Positions 8,917 to 16,840 of a DNA stretch of 32,362 nt are shown here, piece after piece. This stretch comes from Vibrio cholerae (GTDB taxonomy: Bacteria > Actinomycetota > Actinomycetes > Actinomycetales > Micrococcaceae). Under the pieces are notes generated by a model, which worked only from the letters and a program-made list of their open reading frames with translations, had not been told where the DNA came from and made no database searches. Each line of letters begins with the position of its first letter. Positions within the stretch are counted from its first letter, which is position 1. The position numbers were made by a program, and so were the translations under genes. Location of the stretch: positions 1 through 32,362 of the forward strand of contig WNZI01000039.1 in the NCBI GenBank assembly GCA_009728235.1. The letters run 5' to 3'.

Positions 8917-10583
8917 CCATCACCCCCACGCACGACCCCTCCCGGACCATCCGTGCCGCCCGCGGTACGCGGCTCACCGCGAAGAGCTGGCAGACCGAGG
9001 CGCCGCTGCGCATGCTCATGAACAACCTCGACCCGGAGGTCGCCGAGCGCCCCGAGGACCTCGTGGTCTACGGCGGCACGGGCCGGGCCGCGCGCAGCTG
9101 GGCCGCGTACGACGCGATCGTCCGCACCCTGGAGACCCTCGACGACGACGAGACGCTCCTGGTGCAGTCCGGGAAGCCCGTGGGCGTCTTCCGCACCAAC
9201 CCCTGGGCGCCGCGCGTCCTGCTGGCGAACTCCAACCTCGTGGGGGACTGGGCGACGTGGCCCGAGTTCAGGCGCCTCGAGGCCGAGGGCCTGATGATGT
9301 ACGGGCAGATGACCGCGGGCTCCTGGATCTACATCGGCACGCAGGGCATCCTGCAGGGCACCTTCGAGACGTTCGCTGCGATCGCCCGCAAGCGGTTCGG
9401 CGGGAGCCTGGCGGGAACACTCACCCTGACGGGCGGCTGCGGTGGCATGGGAGGTGCCCAACCCCTCGCCGTCACCCTCAACGGCGGGGCGGTCCTGATC
9501 GTCGACGTCAGCGACGCGCGGCTCCGGCGCCGTGTCGCGAAGCGGTACCTGGACACCGTGGCGGAGACCCTCGACGACGCCGTCGCGCAGGTCCTCGCCG
9601 CCAAGCGCGACAAGCGCGCCCTGTCCGTGGGCGTCGTCGGCAATGCCGCCACCGTCTTCCCCGAGCTGCTGCGCCGCGGGCTCGACGTCGACATCGTCAC
9701 CGACCAGACCTCGGCCCACGATCCGCTCAGCTACCTCCCGGAGGGAATCGCCCTGGACGAGTGGGAGCGGGAAGCCTCGGCCGATCCGGACGGCTTCACC
9801 AAGAAGGCACAGGTGTCCATGGCCCTGCAGGTCGAGGCGATGGTGGGCTTCCTCGACGCGGGCGCAGAGGTGTTCGACTACGGCAACTCGATCCGCGACG
9901 AGGCCCGGAAGGGCGGCTACGGGCGCGCCTTCGACTTTCCCGGGTTCGTGCCCGCCTACATCCGGCCCCTGTTCTGCGAAGGCCTCGGTCCCTTCCGCTG
10001 GGTGGCCCTCTCCGGCGACCCCGCGGACATCGCCGTGACCGATGCCGCGCTGAAGGAGCTGTTCCCCGAGAACCACCACCTGCACCGCTGGCTCGAGGCC
10101 GCCGCGGAGCATGTCGAGTTCGAGGGCCTGCCCGCGCGGATCTGCTGGCTCGGCTACGGGGATCGCGCCAAGGCCGGGCTGCTCTTCAACCGGCTCGTCG
10201 CCGAAGGCAGGGTCTCCGCCCCCATCGTCATCGGTCGCGACCACCTCGACTCCGGCTCCGTCGCCTCGCCCTACCGGGAGACCGAGGCCATGGCGGACGG
10301 GTCCGACGCCGTCGCCGACTGGCCCCTGCTGAACGCCCTGCTCAACACCGCCTCGGGCGCCACCTGGGTGTCCATCCACCACGGGGGCGGTGTGGGCATC
10401 GGTCGGTCCATCCATGCCGGCCAGGTCTCCGTCGCGGACGGCACCGATCTGGCGGCCCTGAAGCTCGAGCGCCTCCTGACGAACGATCCCGGCATGGGTG
10501 TCATCCGCCACGTCGACGCCGGCTACGATCGCGCCCGGGAGGTCGCCGACGAACGCGGCGTCCGCGTCCCCATGCGATCCTGA
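8913..10583 (+). CDS. hutU: Urocanate hydratase (urocanase)
   Basis: Adds water to urocanate to give 4-imidazolone-5-propionate, using tightly bound NAD+ as an electrophile. Length of 556 residues is the family norm. Visible blocks are [17 protein letters not shown] near 54, SGKPVGVF near 86, [11 protein letters not shown] near 106, the NAD-binding glycine cluster [10 protein letters not shown] at 174-183, [11 protein letters not shown] near 321 and [16 protein letters not shown] near 354. The ATG overlaps the iclR stop (ATGA at 8913-8916), indicating translational coupling. Hydrophilic N-terminus without signal peptide fits a cytoplasmic enzyme. Confidence 0.97.
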   Translation: MTITPTHDPSRTIRAARGTRLTAKSWQTEAPLRMLMNNLDPEVAERPEDLVVYGGTGRAARSWAAYDAIVRTLETLDDDETLLVQSGKPVGVFRTNPWAPRVLLANSNLVGDWATWPEFRRLEAEGLMMYGQMTAGSWIYIGTQGILQGTFETFAAIARKRFGGSLAGTLTLTGGCGGMGGAQPLAVTLNGGAVLIVDVSDARLRRRVAKRYLDTVAETLDDAVAQVLAAKRDKRALSVGVVGNAATVFPELLRRGLDVDIVTDQTSAHDPLSYLPEGIALDEWEREASADPDGFTKKAQVSMALQVEAMVGFLDAGAEVFDYGNSIRDEARKGGYGRAFDFPGFVPAYIRPLFCEGLGPFRWVALSGDPADIAVTDAALKELFPENHHLHRWLEAAAEHVEFEGLPARICWLGYGDRAKAGLLFNRLVAEGRVSAPIVIGRDHLDSGSVASPYRETEAMADGSDAVADWPLLNALLNTASGATWVSIHHGGGVGIGRSIHAGQVSVADGTDLAALKLERLLTNDPGMGVIRHVDAGYDRAREVADERGVRVPMRS

Positions 10584-10612
10584 ACCCGCAACCCGACCGG
10601 AAGGTGTTCCCC

Positions 10613-11830
10613 GTGCAGACCGTCTCCTCAGTCCTCGACTCCATCAGCGACGTCGGCCGCGACGCCTCCCGGGGAGGCTACTCCCGCGGCGTGTTCACGG
10701 GGGCCGAGCTCTCGCTGCGGGACTGGTTCTCCGCGGAGGCCACAGCCCTTGGACTGTCCGTCGAGACTGACCGCAACGGGATCCTCTGGGCGTGGTGGGA
10801 CGCCACCGACAGCCGCGACGGCGCCCTGGTCACCGGCAGCCACGTCGATTCGGTACCCGGTGGCGGGGCGTTCGACGGTCCGCTGGGCGTGGCATCGGCG
10901 CTCGTCGCCGTCGACCTCCTGCGCGAGCGGGGTGTGGCCCCGCACCGTTCGCTCGCCGTCGCCGTCTTCCCGGAGGAGGAGGGCTCACGGTTCGGGGTGT
11001 CCTGCCTGGGGTCCCGCCTGCTCACCGGATCGCTCGACCCCGACCACGTGCGGTCCCTCACCGACATCGACGGCACCACGTTCGCGGACGCCGCGCGGGC
11101 CGCAGGCGTCGACCCCCTGCACCTCGGGCGGGACGAGGAAGCCATCCGGCGCATCGGGGACTTCGTGGAACTCCACGTGAAGCAGGGCCGCGGGCTGATC
11201 GAGCTGGACTCGGCCGTGGCCATCGGGTCCACGATGCTGGGCCACGGCCGCTGGCGCCTGTCCATCACGGGCCAGGGTAACCACGCCGGAACCACCCTGA
11301 TGGCGGACCGCGCGGACCCCATGATCGCCGCCGCCTCCGTGGTGCTGGCAGCACGGAAGCTCGCGGCCGAGCAGGACGGCGCCCGCGCCACGGTCGGCAG
11401 GCTGCAGCCCGTGCCCGGCGGAACGAACGTCATCGCCTCGCGCGTGGACCTGTGGCTGGACGTCCGGCATGAGGAGGACGCGGTGACGGCGTCGCTCATC
11501 GAAAAGATCCACGGCCAGGCGCAGAAGATCTGCGCCTTCGAGGGCTGCCGCGCCGCGCTGACCGAGGAATCGCGCAGCGGCACGGTGCACTTCGACGGCG
11601 CACTGCAGCGCACGCTCGCGAACTCCCTGGGCCGATCCTTCCCGGGCGCCCCGACGCTGCCGACCGGAGCCGGGCACGACGCCGGCATCCTGGGCAGCAT
11701 CGCTCCCACGGCCATGCTCTTCGTCCGGAACCCCACCGGCATCAGCCACTCGCCGGAGGAGTTCGTGGAGCGCGAGGACGCCGACGCAGGGGCCACAGCG
11801 CTCGCCGACGTCCTCGAGGACCTGCTGTGA
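10613..11830 (+). CDS. M20-family amidohydrolase (allantoate amidohydrolase / N-carbamoyl-amino-acid hydrolase type); candidate N-formylglutamate deformylase
   Basis: A 405-residue dinuclear-metal amidohydrolase. Metal and catalytic landmarks are GSHVDSVPGGGAFDG (His77, Asp88), the acidic run EEEGSRF (121-127), His188 in ELHVKQG, NHAGTT (His224), TGAGHDAG (His355) and GISHSPEEF near 377. Relatives hydrolyse N-carbamoyl or ureido groups from L-amino acids, and L-carbamoylases are known to accept N-formyl amino acids. The gene sits between hutU and hutF, with a GTGA overlap to hutF. HutF makes N-formyl-L-glutamate, yet no HutG-type deformylase is in the window, so I infer this enzyme does that step. 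Oddity: the usual HIEQG block reads HVKQG (Lys190). GTG at 10613 follows CGGAAGG. An allantoate role is possible but nothing nearby belongs to purine breakdown. Confidence 0.85.
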   Translation: MQTVSSVLDSISDVGRDASRGGYSRGVFTGAELSLRDWFSAEATALGLSVETDRNGILWAWWDATDSRDGALVTGSHVDSVPGGGAFDGPLGVASALVAVDLLRERGVAPHRSLAVAVFPEEEGSRFGVSCLGSRLLTGSLDPDHVRSLTDIDGTTFADAARAAGVDPLHLGRDEEAIRRIGDFVELHVKQGRGLIELDSAVAIGSTMLGHGRWRLSITGQGNHAGTTLMADRADPMIAAASVVLAARKLAAEQDGARATVGRLQPVPGGTNVIASRVDLWLDVRHEEDAVTASLIEKIHGQAQKICAFEGCRAALTEESRSGTVHFDGALQRTLANSLGRSFPGAPTLPTGAGHDAGILGSIAPTAMLFVRNPTGISHSPEEFVEREDADAGATALADVLEDLL

Positions 11831-13295
11831 CGGTGACCGTCCGGAACGTCGATCCCCACCGCGCAGGCCCGGTCGCCGCCGCCGAACGTATTCTCTGGTG
11901 CGAGCAGGCGTGGATGGGAGCCGACGGAGTAGTCGATGCCGTCCGCGTCGAGGTCGATGCGGGCGGTATGGTGATCGGCGTCCGGCCCGGCGTTCCCGCG
12001 AGGGAGGGCGACACCGTCCTTCCCGGCGTGGTGTTCCCCGCCGCGGCGAACGCCCACTCGCACGCGTTCCATCGCGCCCTCCGCGGACGTACCCACGACC
12101 GCGGCGGGACGTTCTGGACGTGGCGGGACACCATGTACCGCGCTGCGGGGGCCCTCACCCCGGAGCTCTACGAGGACCTCGCCACCGCCGTGTACGCCGA
12201 GATGGTCACCGTGGGCTGGACGAGCGTGGCCGAGTTCCACTACGTCCACCACCAGCCGGACGGCACGCCGTACGGGCAGGGCGAGGGCGTGCCCCACGCC
12301 ATGGAGCTCGCCCTCGCGCGGGCGGCCGTGCGAGCGGGAATCCGGCTCACCCTGCTCGACACCTGCTACCTCGCGGGCGGCTTCGGCGAGCCGCTGGAGG
12401 AGGGGCAGCGCCGGTTCTCGGACGGGAACGCGCAGCGCTGGCTCGACCGCGTCGCGTCCTGCGTGCCACCGTCACCTCGCTGCACCCGCCCGACGAGGTG
12501 TCCGTCGGCGCCGCCATCCACTCCGTCCGCGCCGTGCCCGAGGACCAGTTGGCCGTCATCGCGCGCCACCTGCCGTCGGACCTGCCGCTGCACGTCCACC
12601 TCTCCGAGCAGCCCGCGGAGAACGAGGACTGCCTTCGTGCGACCGGCCGCACCCCTACCGCCCTGCTCGACGCCCACGGGCTCGTCGGCGATCGGCTCTC
12701 CGTCGTCCATGCGACCCACGTCAGCGAACGCGACATCGCCGTGCTCGCCGGCGCCGGGGCCGTCGTCGTCCTGTGCCCCACGACCGAGGCCGACCTGGCG
12801 GACGGGATCGGCCCGGCCGGTGACCTCCGTGATGCCGGCGCTCAGCTCGCCCTCGGTACCGACCAGCACGCCGTCGTCGATCCCTGGCTCGAGATGCGTG
12901 CCCTCGAGCACGGCGAGCGGCTGCGCTCCGGGAGGCGGGGCACCTTCGATCCGCAGGGGCTGCACGGGATCGCCTCCCACGGAGGGACCGCAGCCCAGAG
13001 CCGGCGGAGGGCCGGTTTCGATCCCGGCTGTTCCGCCGACCTCATGGCCGTCGACTTCCGCAGTGCCCGCACCACCGGCTCCTCCCGGGACCAGCTCGCC
13101 TACACCGCGACAGCGCAGGATGTGACAGCCGTCGTCGTCGGCGGCGTGCTCATGGCACGCAACGGCGTGCACGCGACCCTGGGCGAGCCGTCCGATCTGC
13201 TGGCCGCGGCGATCGACCGACTGGACGAAGCGGGGACCAGGAACGGGCCTGGCCCGGCGACGGCGGACCACACGCAGCACCGGGAGCGGCGCTGA
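11827..13295 (+). CDS. hutF: Formimidoylglutamate deiminase, frameshifted as sequenced
   Basis: Amidohydrolase-superfamily enzyme that deiminates N-formimidoyl-L-glutamate to N-formyl-L-glutamate and ammonia. The first part (frame 1 from GTG 11827) shows the metal motif NAHSHAFHRALRGRTH (His77, His79), TFWTWRDTMY and TSVAEFHYVHH. The frame breaks at 12458-12459: codons for VASLRATVTSLHPP need TCCCTGCGT but the sequence reads TCCTGCGT, one C short. The rest follows in frame 3 (GAAIHSVRAVPEDQL, HVHLSEQPAENEDC, VVHATHVSERD, LGTDQHAVVDPWLEMRALEHG). Restored length is 489 residues, slightly long because of a C-terminal tail. It overlaps the M20 gene (GTGA) and hutI (TGATG). The complete conservation after the break argues for a sequence error; if real, histidine breakdown would stop at formimidoylglutamate. 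Confidence 0.9.
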
Positions 13296-14491
13296 TGTCC
13301 GTCCTGGTCACGAACATCGGCGAGCTCACGACGCAGGACGGTGACGGTGCCGTCCTGCGGAACGCCGGCGTGGTCTTCGAGGGCGAGCGCATCAGCTGGA
13401 TCGGACCGGCCGCCCGAGCTCCCGCGGCCGACGAGAGCCACGACGCAGGTGGCCGCGCGGGATTGCCGGGATGGGTCGACAGCCACACCCACCTGGTGTT
13501 CGCGGGGGACCGGACGGGCGAGTTCGAGGCCCGGATGGCGGGAGAGCCCTACGCCGCGGGTGGGATCGCCGTGACCGTCGAGGCGACGAGAGCCGCCACG
13601 GACTACGACCTCACGCGGCTCCTGCTGGCACGCGTCGCCGAGGCCGCGGCCGGCGGGACGACGTACCTGGAGACGAAGACGGGCTACGGGCTCGACGTCG
13701 AGCAGGAGGCGCGCAGCGCGCGTATCGCAGCAGGCGTCGTCGACGAGGTCACCTTCCTCGGCGCGCACCTCGTCCCCGAGGGGTACGACGCCGACGACTA
13801 CACGGACCTCGTCTGCGGGCCGATGCTCGACGCCGTCCGCCCGTACGTCCGCTGGGCCGACGTCTTCTGCGAGGCCGGAGCATTCACCGCCGAGCAGTCC
13901 CGCCGCGTGCTCGCGGCCTGCGCCGCCGCCGGTCTGGGGATCCGCGTGCACGGCAACCAGCTGGGCCCGGGCGGCGGTGTGATGCTCGCCGTCGACGTCG
14001 GTGCCGCGAGCGTCGACCACGTGAACCACCTGTCCGACGGGGACATCGAGGCGCTCGCCGGCTCCTGGTCGGGCCACGGCACCGCCCTCGGTACCGTGGC
14101 GACCTGCCTGCCGGCCTGCGACCTCTCCACGCGCCAGCCGTTCCCTCCCGCCCGGCGACTGCTCGACGCCGGGGTCCAGCTCGCGCTCGCCAGCAACTGC
14201 AACCCGGGAACGTCGTACACGAGCTCGATGGCCTTCTGCGTCGCGACCGCCGTCCTGCAGATGGGTCTGACCGTCCACGAGGCGGTCCGTGCAGCGACCG
14301 TCGGAGGAGCGCTCGCTCTGCGGCGGCACACGGGCGACGACGCCGACGGGCGCCGCGCCGTCGGTTCCCTCGCCGTCGGGCACCGGGCGGACCTCCAACT
14401 GCTGAACGCGCCTTCGGCGACGCACCTCGCCTACCGCCCGGGAATGCCGCTCGTACACGGCGTGTGGAGGGCGGGCAACCGGGTGCGTTAG
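13295..14491 (+). CDS. hutI: Imidazolonepropionase
   Basis: Opens the ring of 4-imidazolone-5-propionate to give N-formimidoyl-L-glutamate, the HutF substrate. Length is 398 residues. The metal motif is DSHTHLVFAGDR (His64, His66); substrate blocks include ETKTGYGLD, FLGAHLVPEGYDADDYTD and RVHGNQLGPGGG, the actinobacterial form of the HutI middle region. In the C-terminal block most HutI proteins have an Asp before CNPG or FNPG, part of the catalytic site; here it reads ASNCNPGTSYTSS with Asn301. That may be normal in this lineage or a real change. The ATG at 13295 overlaps the hutF stop. It is the last gene of the five-gene operon. Confidence 0.93.
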   Translation: MSVLVTNIGELTTQDGDGAVLRNAGVVFEGERISWIGPAARAPAADESHDAGGRAGLPGWVDSHTHLVFAGDRTGEFEARMAGEPYAAGGIAVTVEATRAATDYDLTRLLLARVAEAAAGGTTYLETKTGYGLDVEQEARSARIAAGVVDEVTFLGAHLVPEGYDADDYTDLVCGPMLDAVRPYVRWADVFCEAGAFTAEQSRRVLAACAAAGLGIRVHGNQLGPGGGVMLAVDVGAASVDHVNHLSDGDIEALAGSWSGHGTALGTVATCLPACDLSTRQPFPPARRLLDAGVQLALASNCNPGTSYTSSMAFCVATAVLQMGLTVHEAVRAATVGGALALRRHTGDDADGRRAVGSLAVGHRADLQLLNAPSATHLAYRPGMPLVHGVWRAGNRVR

Positions 14492-14510
14492 GTCGGCCTG
14501 CACGCCGACC
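14491..14510 (+). terminator. Candidate terminator at the end of the hut operon
   Basis: GGTCGGC (14491-14497) and GCCGACC (14504-14510) form a perfect 7-bp stem with a 6-base loop, starting on the last base of the hutI stop. No T-run follows. Position at the operon end and before a separate promoter supports termination. Confidence 0.4.
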
Positions 14511-14522
14511 GGCTGGGAATCA

Positions 14523-14542
14523 CCAGCAACCGCTGGCAGGAT
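14523..14542 (+). promoter_or_regulatory. -10 box CAGGAT with adjacent inverted repeat, leaderless promoter of the CPBP protease
   Basis: CAGGAT (14537-14542) lies exactly six bases before the ATG at 14549, matching the leaderless layout seen at several other genes. Immediately upstream CCAGC (14523-14527) and GCTGG (14532-14536) are an inverted repeat around AACC; it could bind a regulator but may be chance. Confidence 0.4.
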
Positions 14543-14548
14543 GGCGCC

Positions 14549-15346
14549 ATGCCTGCCGCGTCCGTTCCACCTGCGTCCCCGCCCGCCGTCGCAGGGGACG
14601 CCGGCTCCCGACGCCGGATCTCCGCCGAGCTGCTGATCGTCTTCGGTCTGTCACTCGGGCAGTCCGGGGTGTACGCCATCGTGAACCTGGCGGAGAAGCT
14701 GAGCCAGGGACCCCTCGCGGGCCAGACCACCACGCTCAACCCGGTGTTGAACGAACGGCCGTACTTCGACCTCACCTACCAGCTGCTGAACATCCTCTTC
14801 GCGCTGGTGCCCGTGGCGCTCGTGCTCTTCCTGCTCAGCGGCTCCGGGATCTCGGCGTTCCGACGCCTCGGCTTCACCTTCGAGAAGCCCCTGCGCGCGG
14901 TCGGCTTCGGCGTCGGCCTCGCAGCGATCATCGGCGTCGGTACCCTGGGCGTCTACGCGGGTGGCAGGGCGATGGGGATCACGACGGCGCTGGTGCCCGC
15001 CGCCCTCGACGCCTACTGGTGGACCATCCCCGTGCTCATCCTTTCCGCGGTCCGGCACGCCGTGCTCGAAGAGGTCATCGTGGTCGGTTACCTGTTCATC
15101 CGCCTGCGGGAGCTCGGCTGGTCCGCGCCGGCGATCATCGTCACGAGCTCACTGGTACGGGGCAGCTACCACCTGTACCAGGGGTTCGGCCCGTTCGTCG
15201 GGAACGTGCTGATGGGGCTGCTCTTCGCCTGGTTCTACACCCGCACACGCCGGGTCATGCCGCTCGTGATCGCGCACGCTCTGATCGATACCACCGGGTT
15301 CGTCGGGTTCGCGCTCATCGGGCCGGCCATCGGGATCGGCGGATAA
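14549..15346 (+). CDS. CPBP (CAAX/Abi) family intramembrane metalloprotease
   Basis: A 265-residue membrane protein with about six to eight hydrophobic segments after a Pro/Ala-rich N-terminus of some 25 residues. The family motifs are all present: the double glutamate of motif 1 (Glu174-Glu175 in LEEVIVVGYLFIRL), motif 2 with Arg204 and His208 (VRGSYHLYQG) and the late AHALIDT (His243). These form the metal site of Rce1-like glutamic/zinc proteases in the cytoplasmic membrane. Substrates of bacterial members are mostly unknown; some relate to bacteriocin immunity or signalling. It follows hutI but has its own start signals, so no functional link to histidine is implied. Confidence 0.88.
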   Translation: MPAASVPPASPPAVAGDAGSRRRISAELLIVFGLSLGQSGVYAIVNLAEKLSQGPLAGQTTTLNPVLNERPYFDLTYQLLNILFALVPVALVLFLLSGSGISAFRRLGFTFEKPLRAVGFGVGLAAIIGVGTLGVYAGGRAMGITTALVPAALDAYWWTIPVLILSAVRHAVLEEVIVVGYLFIRLRELGWSAPAIIVTSSLVRGSYHLYQGFGPFVGNVLMGLLFAWFYTRTRRVMPLVIAHALIDTTGFVGFALIGPAIGIGG

Positions 15347-15360
15347 GAGGAAAGAGAGCC

Positions 15361-15431
15361 TCACCTTGGTGAATTGCGCACGCCGATCATGACTAATTTA
15401 TTCGTAAGTGCGGTGTTAGCTTGAATTCACC
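15361..15431 (+). promoter_or_regulatory. Promoter of the DUF1540 gene flanked by TCACC/GGTGA repeats
   Basis: TTGCGC (15374-15379) and TTTATT (15397-15402) are 17 bases apart, in the most AT-rich stretch nearby, predicting a start near 15409 and a leader of about 75 bases. TCACC-TT-GGTGA (15361-15372) lies just upstream of the -35. GGTGAATT (15368-15375) recurs inverted as AATTCACC (15424-15431), so the repeats bracket the promoter. This could be an operator pair; the regulator is unknown. Confidence 0.4.
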
Positions 15432-15483
15432 CGGTTCTTCGAGAAGCCCTTTCGAGGCACCACCGGACCAGCCAGGAGGAATC

Positions 15484-15771
15484 ATGAACGTCGTCACCAG
15501 CGTCTCCGAATGCAGTGTCTCCAATTGTTCGTTCAACCACGACGGCTGCACCGCCGTCGCCATCACCGTCTCGGGGAGCGAGGAGCATGCTTCCTGCGCC
15601 ACGTTCATCGACACCTCGATCAGTGGGGGCCTTCCCAAGATGCTCGCCCACGTGGGGGCCTGCCAGCGCTCCGAATGCAGCTTCAACCACGACCTGCTGT
15701 GCTCTGCCCCAGCCGTCAAGGTCGGCCCCGGAGCAGAGGCTGCGGACTGCCTCACCTACACGCACGCCTGA
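15484..15771 (+). CDS. DUF1540 protein, two cysteine repeats
   Basis: A 95-residue acidic protein made of two copies of the DUF1540 motif. Repeat 1 is C10-x4-C15-x6-C22-x15-C38; repeat 2 is C60-x4-C65-x7-C73-x15-C89. Both contain CSFNHD. Four evenly placed cysteines per repeat suggest two metal sites, probably zinc; no function has been established for the family that I know of. ATG 15484 is chosen because CAGGAGG lies just upstream; an in-frame TTG at 15421 lacks this. The gene is a single transcription unit with its own promoter and one of the two strongest hairpins in the window right after it, which suggests strong expression. No signal peptide, so probably cytoplasmic. Confidence 0.85.
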   Translation: MNVVTSVSECSVSNCSFNHDGCTAVAITVSGSEEHASCATFIDTSISGGLPKMLAHVGACQRSECSFNHDLLCSAPAVKVGPGAEAADCLTYTHA

Positions 15772-15777
15772 CCCTCC

Positions 15778-15822
15778 CGACGACGAAGGGCCGGACGGTT
15801 TCCGTCCGGCCCTTCGTCGTCG
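15778..15822. terminator. Strong bidirectional terminator between DUF1540 and the VOC gene
   Basis: Two 21-base arms (15778-15798 and 15802-15822) are perfect reverse complements around a TTT loop. The arms begin with CGACGACGAAGGG and end with CGTCGTCG. It separates convergent genes, 6 bases after the DUF1540 stop and 30 bases before the VOC stop, and reads as a hairpin on both strands. Confidence 0.85.
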
Positions 15823-15852
15823 GCGCCTTCAGCCCGATGCCTCAGAGGCGCA

Positions 15853-16494
15853 TCAGATCTCGACGCGACCGGCGCCTGTCTCGAACGTGACCGACATGAT
15901 GCCCGGGGTCCCGTTGGGTGCGATCCACTGGACCTTCACGCCGTCAAGCGTCTCTTCGACGGCCGTGCCCAGCCACTCGGTGACCCGTTCGGAGGAACCG
16001 GCGATGGTCAGGCAGTCGAGCTTGACCGCCGCAGGGCGGGCCTTCGACGGATGAAGATCCTCGGTGTCGTCGTCCCAGCGCAGCAGGTAGGGGACCTGGG
16101 GATCGGCGATGAGCCCCTTGATACCGATCTGCTGCCAGGACAGTTCCTGGCCGTCCGGGAACTTCCGGTTGCCGGGTACCGAACTGCGTCCCAGGCGTTC
16201 CTCGAACGGTCCGAGGTCGTCGACGGCGACGCACCAGCCCATCCAGCCTCCACCGGCCTCCGAGCGGGCGCGGACCGCCTGTCCGAACGGGGCCTTGTCC
16301 GACGCCGGGTGGTTCAGTACCTCCACGACCTCGAGGTACTGGCCGTTGACCAGCGGGAAGATCATGTTGCGGGTGCCGAAGCGGGGGTGGACACCGCCCT
16401 TCACCGGCTCGATGCCCAGCTTGGCCGATATTCGGTCGGCCGTCGCGGCGAGTCCATCGGGTTCACAGGCATAAGAGACATGGTCCAGACGCAT
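15853..16494 (-). CDS. VOC family protein (glyoxalase-like domain)
   Basis: A 213-residue protein starting MRLDHVSYACEPDGLAATA, typical of glyoxalase-like domains of the vicinal oxygen chelate superfamily. GVHPRFGTRNMIFPL and the YLEVVEVLNHP block follow, the latter with the usual metal-ligand glutamate. The second half (LDCLTIAGSSERVTEWLG, VQWIAPNGTPGIMSVTFETG) is a weaker second beta-alpha-beta unit. Which reaction it catalyses cannot be told; such proteins include isomerases, dioxygenases and lyases. ATG 16494 is the family start. It converges on the DUF1540 gene and is divergent from metY. Confidence 0.85.
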   Translation of the reverse strand: MRLDHVSYACEPDGLAATADRISAKLGIEPVKGGVHPRFGTRNMIFPLVNGQYLEVVEVLNHPASDKAPFGQAVRARSEAGGGWMGWCVAVDDLGPFEERLGRSSVPGNRKFPDGQELSWQQIGIKGLIADPQVPYLLRWDDDTEDLHPSKARPAAVKLDCLTIAGSSERVTEWLGTAVEETLDGVKVQWIAPNGTPGIMSVTFETGAGRVEI

Positions 16495-16607
16495 GCCGAT
16501 ATCTTGGCACTAAGTGATCTGCGTCTCGACTTAGGGTCGCCTTACTGCTACCTCCCTCCGGGTGGGGCGCCGAGCTCGACCCGGTGCTTCACGCAGAGAC
16601 ACACGGG

Positions 16608-16636
16608 TTGCCGGATCCGCCCGGATGCGATTTCAT
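16608..16636 (+). promoter_or_regulatory. Promoter of the SAM-IV riboswitch-metY-metX unit
   Basis: TTGCCG (16608-16613) and TTTCAT (16631-16636) are separated by exactly 17 bases. The predicted start, seven bases downstream, is about 16643, the first base of the riboswitch. The agreement of the two independent signals supports the call, although each hexamer matches consensus at only 4/6 positions. The 16495-16607 stretch upstream shows no gene. Confidence 0.5.
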
Positions 16637-16642
16637 GAAGAC

Positions 16643-16757
16643 AGGTCATGAGTGCCAGCACGAAGCCCCGGCTTGCTGGCCGGCAACCCTCCAACCGCGG
16701 TGGGGTGCCCCGGGTGAAGACCAGGCTCGGCGCTACTTCGGCGTCGTGCAAGCGCGG
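16643..16757 (+). ncRNA. SAM-IV riboswitch
   Basis: The sequence carries the conserved SAM-IV core: GGTCATGAGTGCCAGC, then GCTTGCTGGCCGGCAACC, then CGCGGTGGGGTGCCCCGGG and TGAAGACC. Stems can be drawn: P1 GGTC (16644-16647) with GACC (16719-16722); P2 GCCAGC (16654-16659) with GCTGGC (16675-16680), extended inside by AAGCC (16663-16667) with GGCTT (16670-16674); and a 3' stem GCGCT (16730-16734) with AGCGC (16751-16755). SAM-IV aptamers bind S-adenosylmethionine and occur in Actinobacteria upstream of sulfur-amino-acid genes. Here metY begins 83 bases further on. I do not see a terminator with a T-run, so control is probably translational, by hiding the AGGGAG before metY. Confidence 0.92.
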
Positions 16758-16840
16758 GCTCCTGCGGGGCCCGATGTCCTGGAGTGGCATCCACCGGCCG
16801 GAGCATCGGATTCTGCAGAGCCCCTTGAACAGGGAGCACC

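Noticed and set aside
16531..16545. TTAGGGTCGCCTTAC, a second partial DtxR/IdeR-like match between the VOC gene and metY
   Set aside because: About 12 of 19 consensus positions, not palindromic, and no iron-related gene beside it. It shows that matches of this strength occur by chance.
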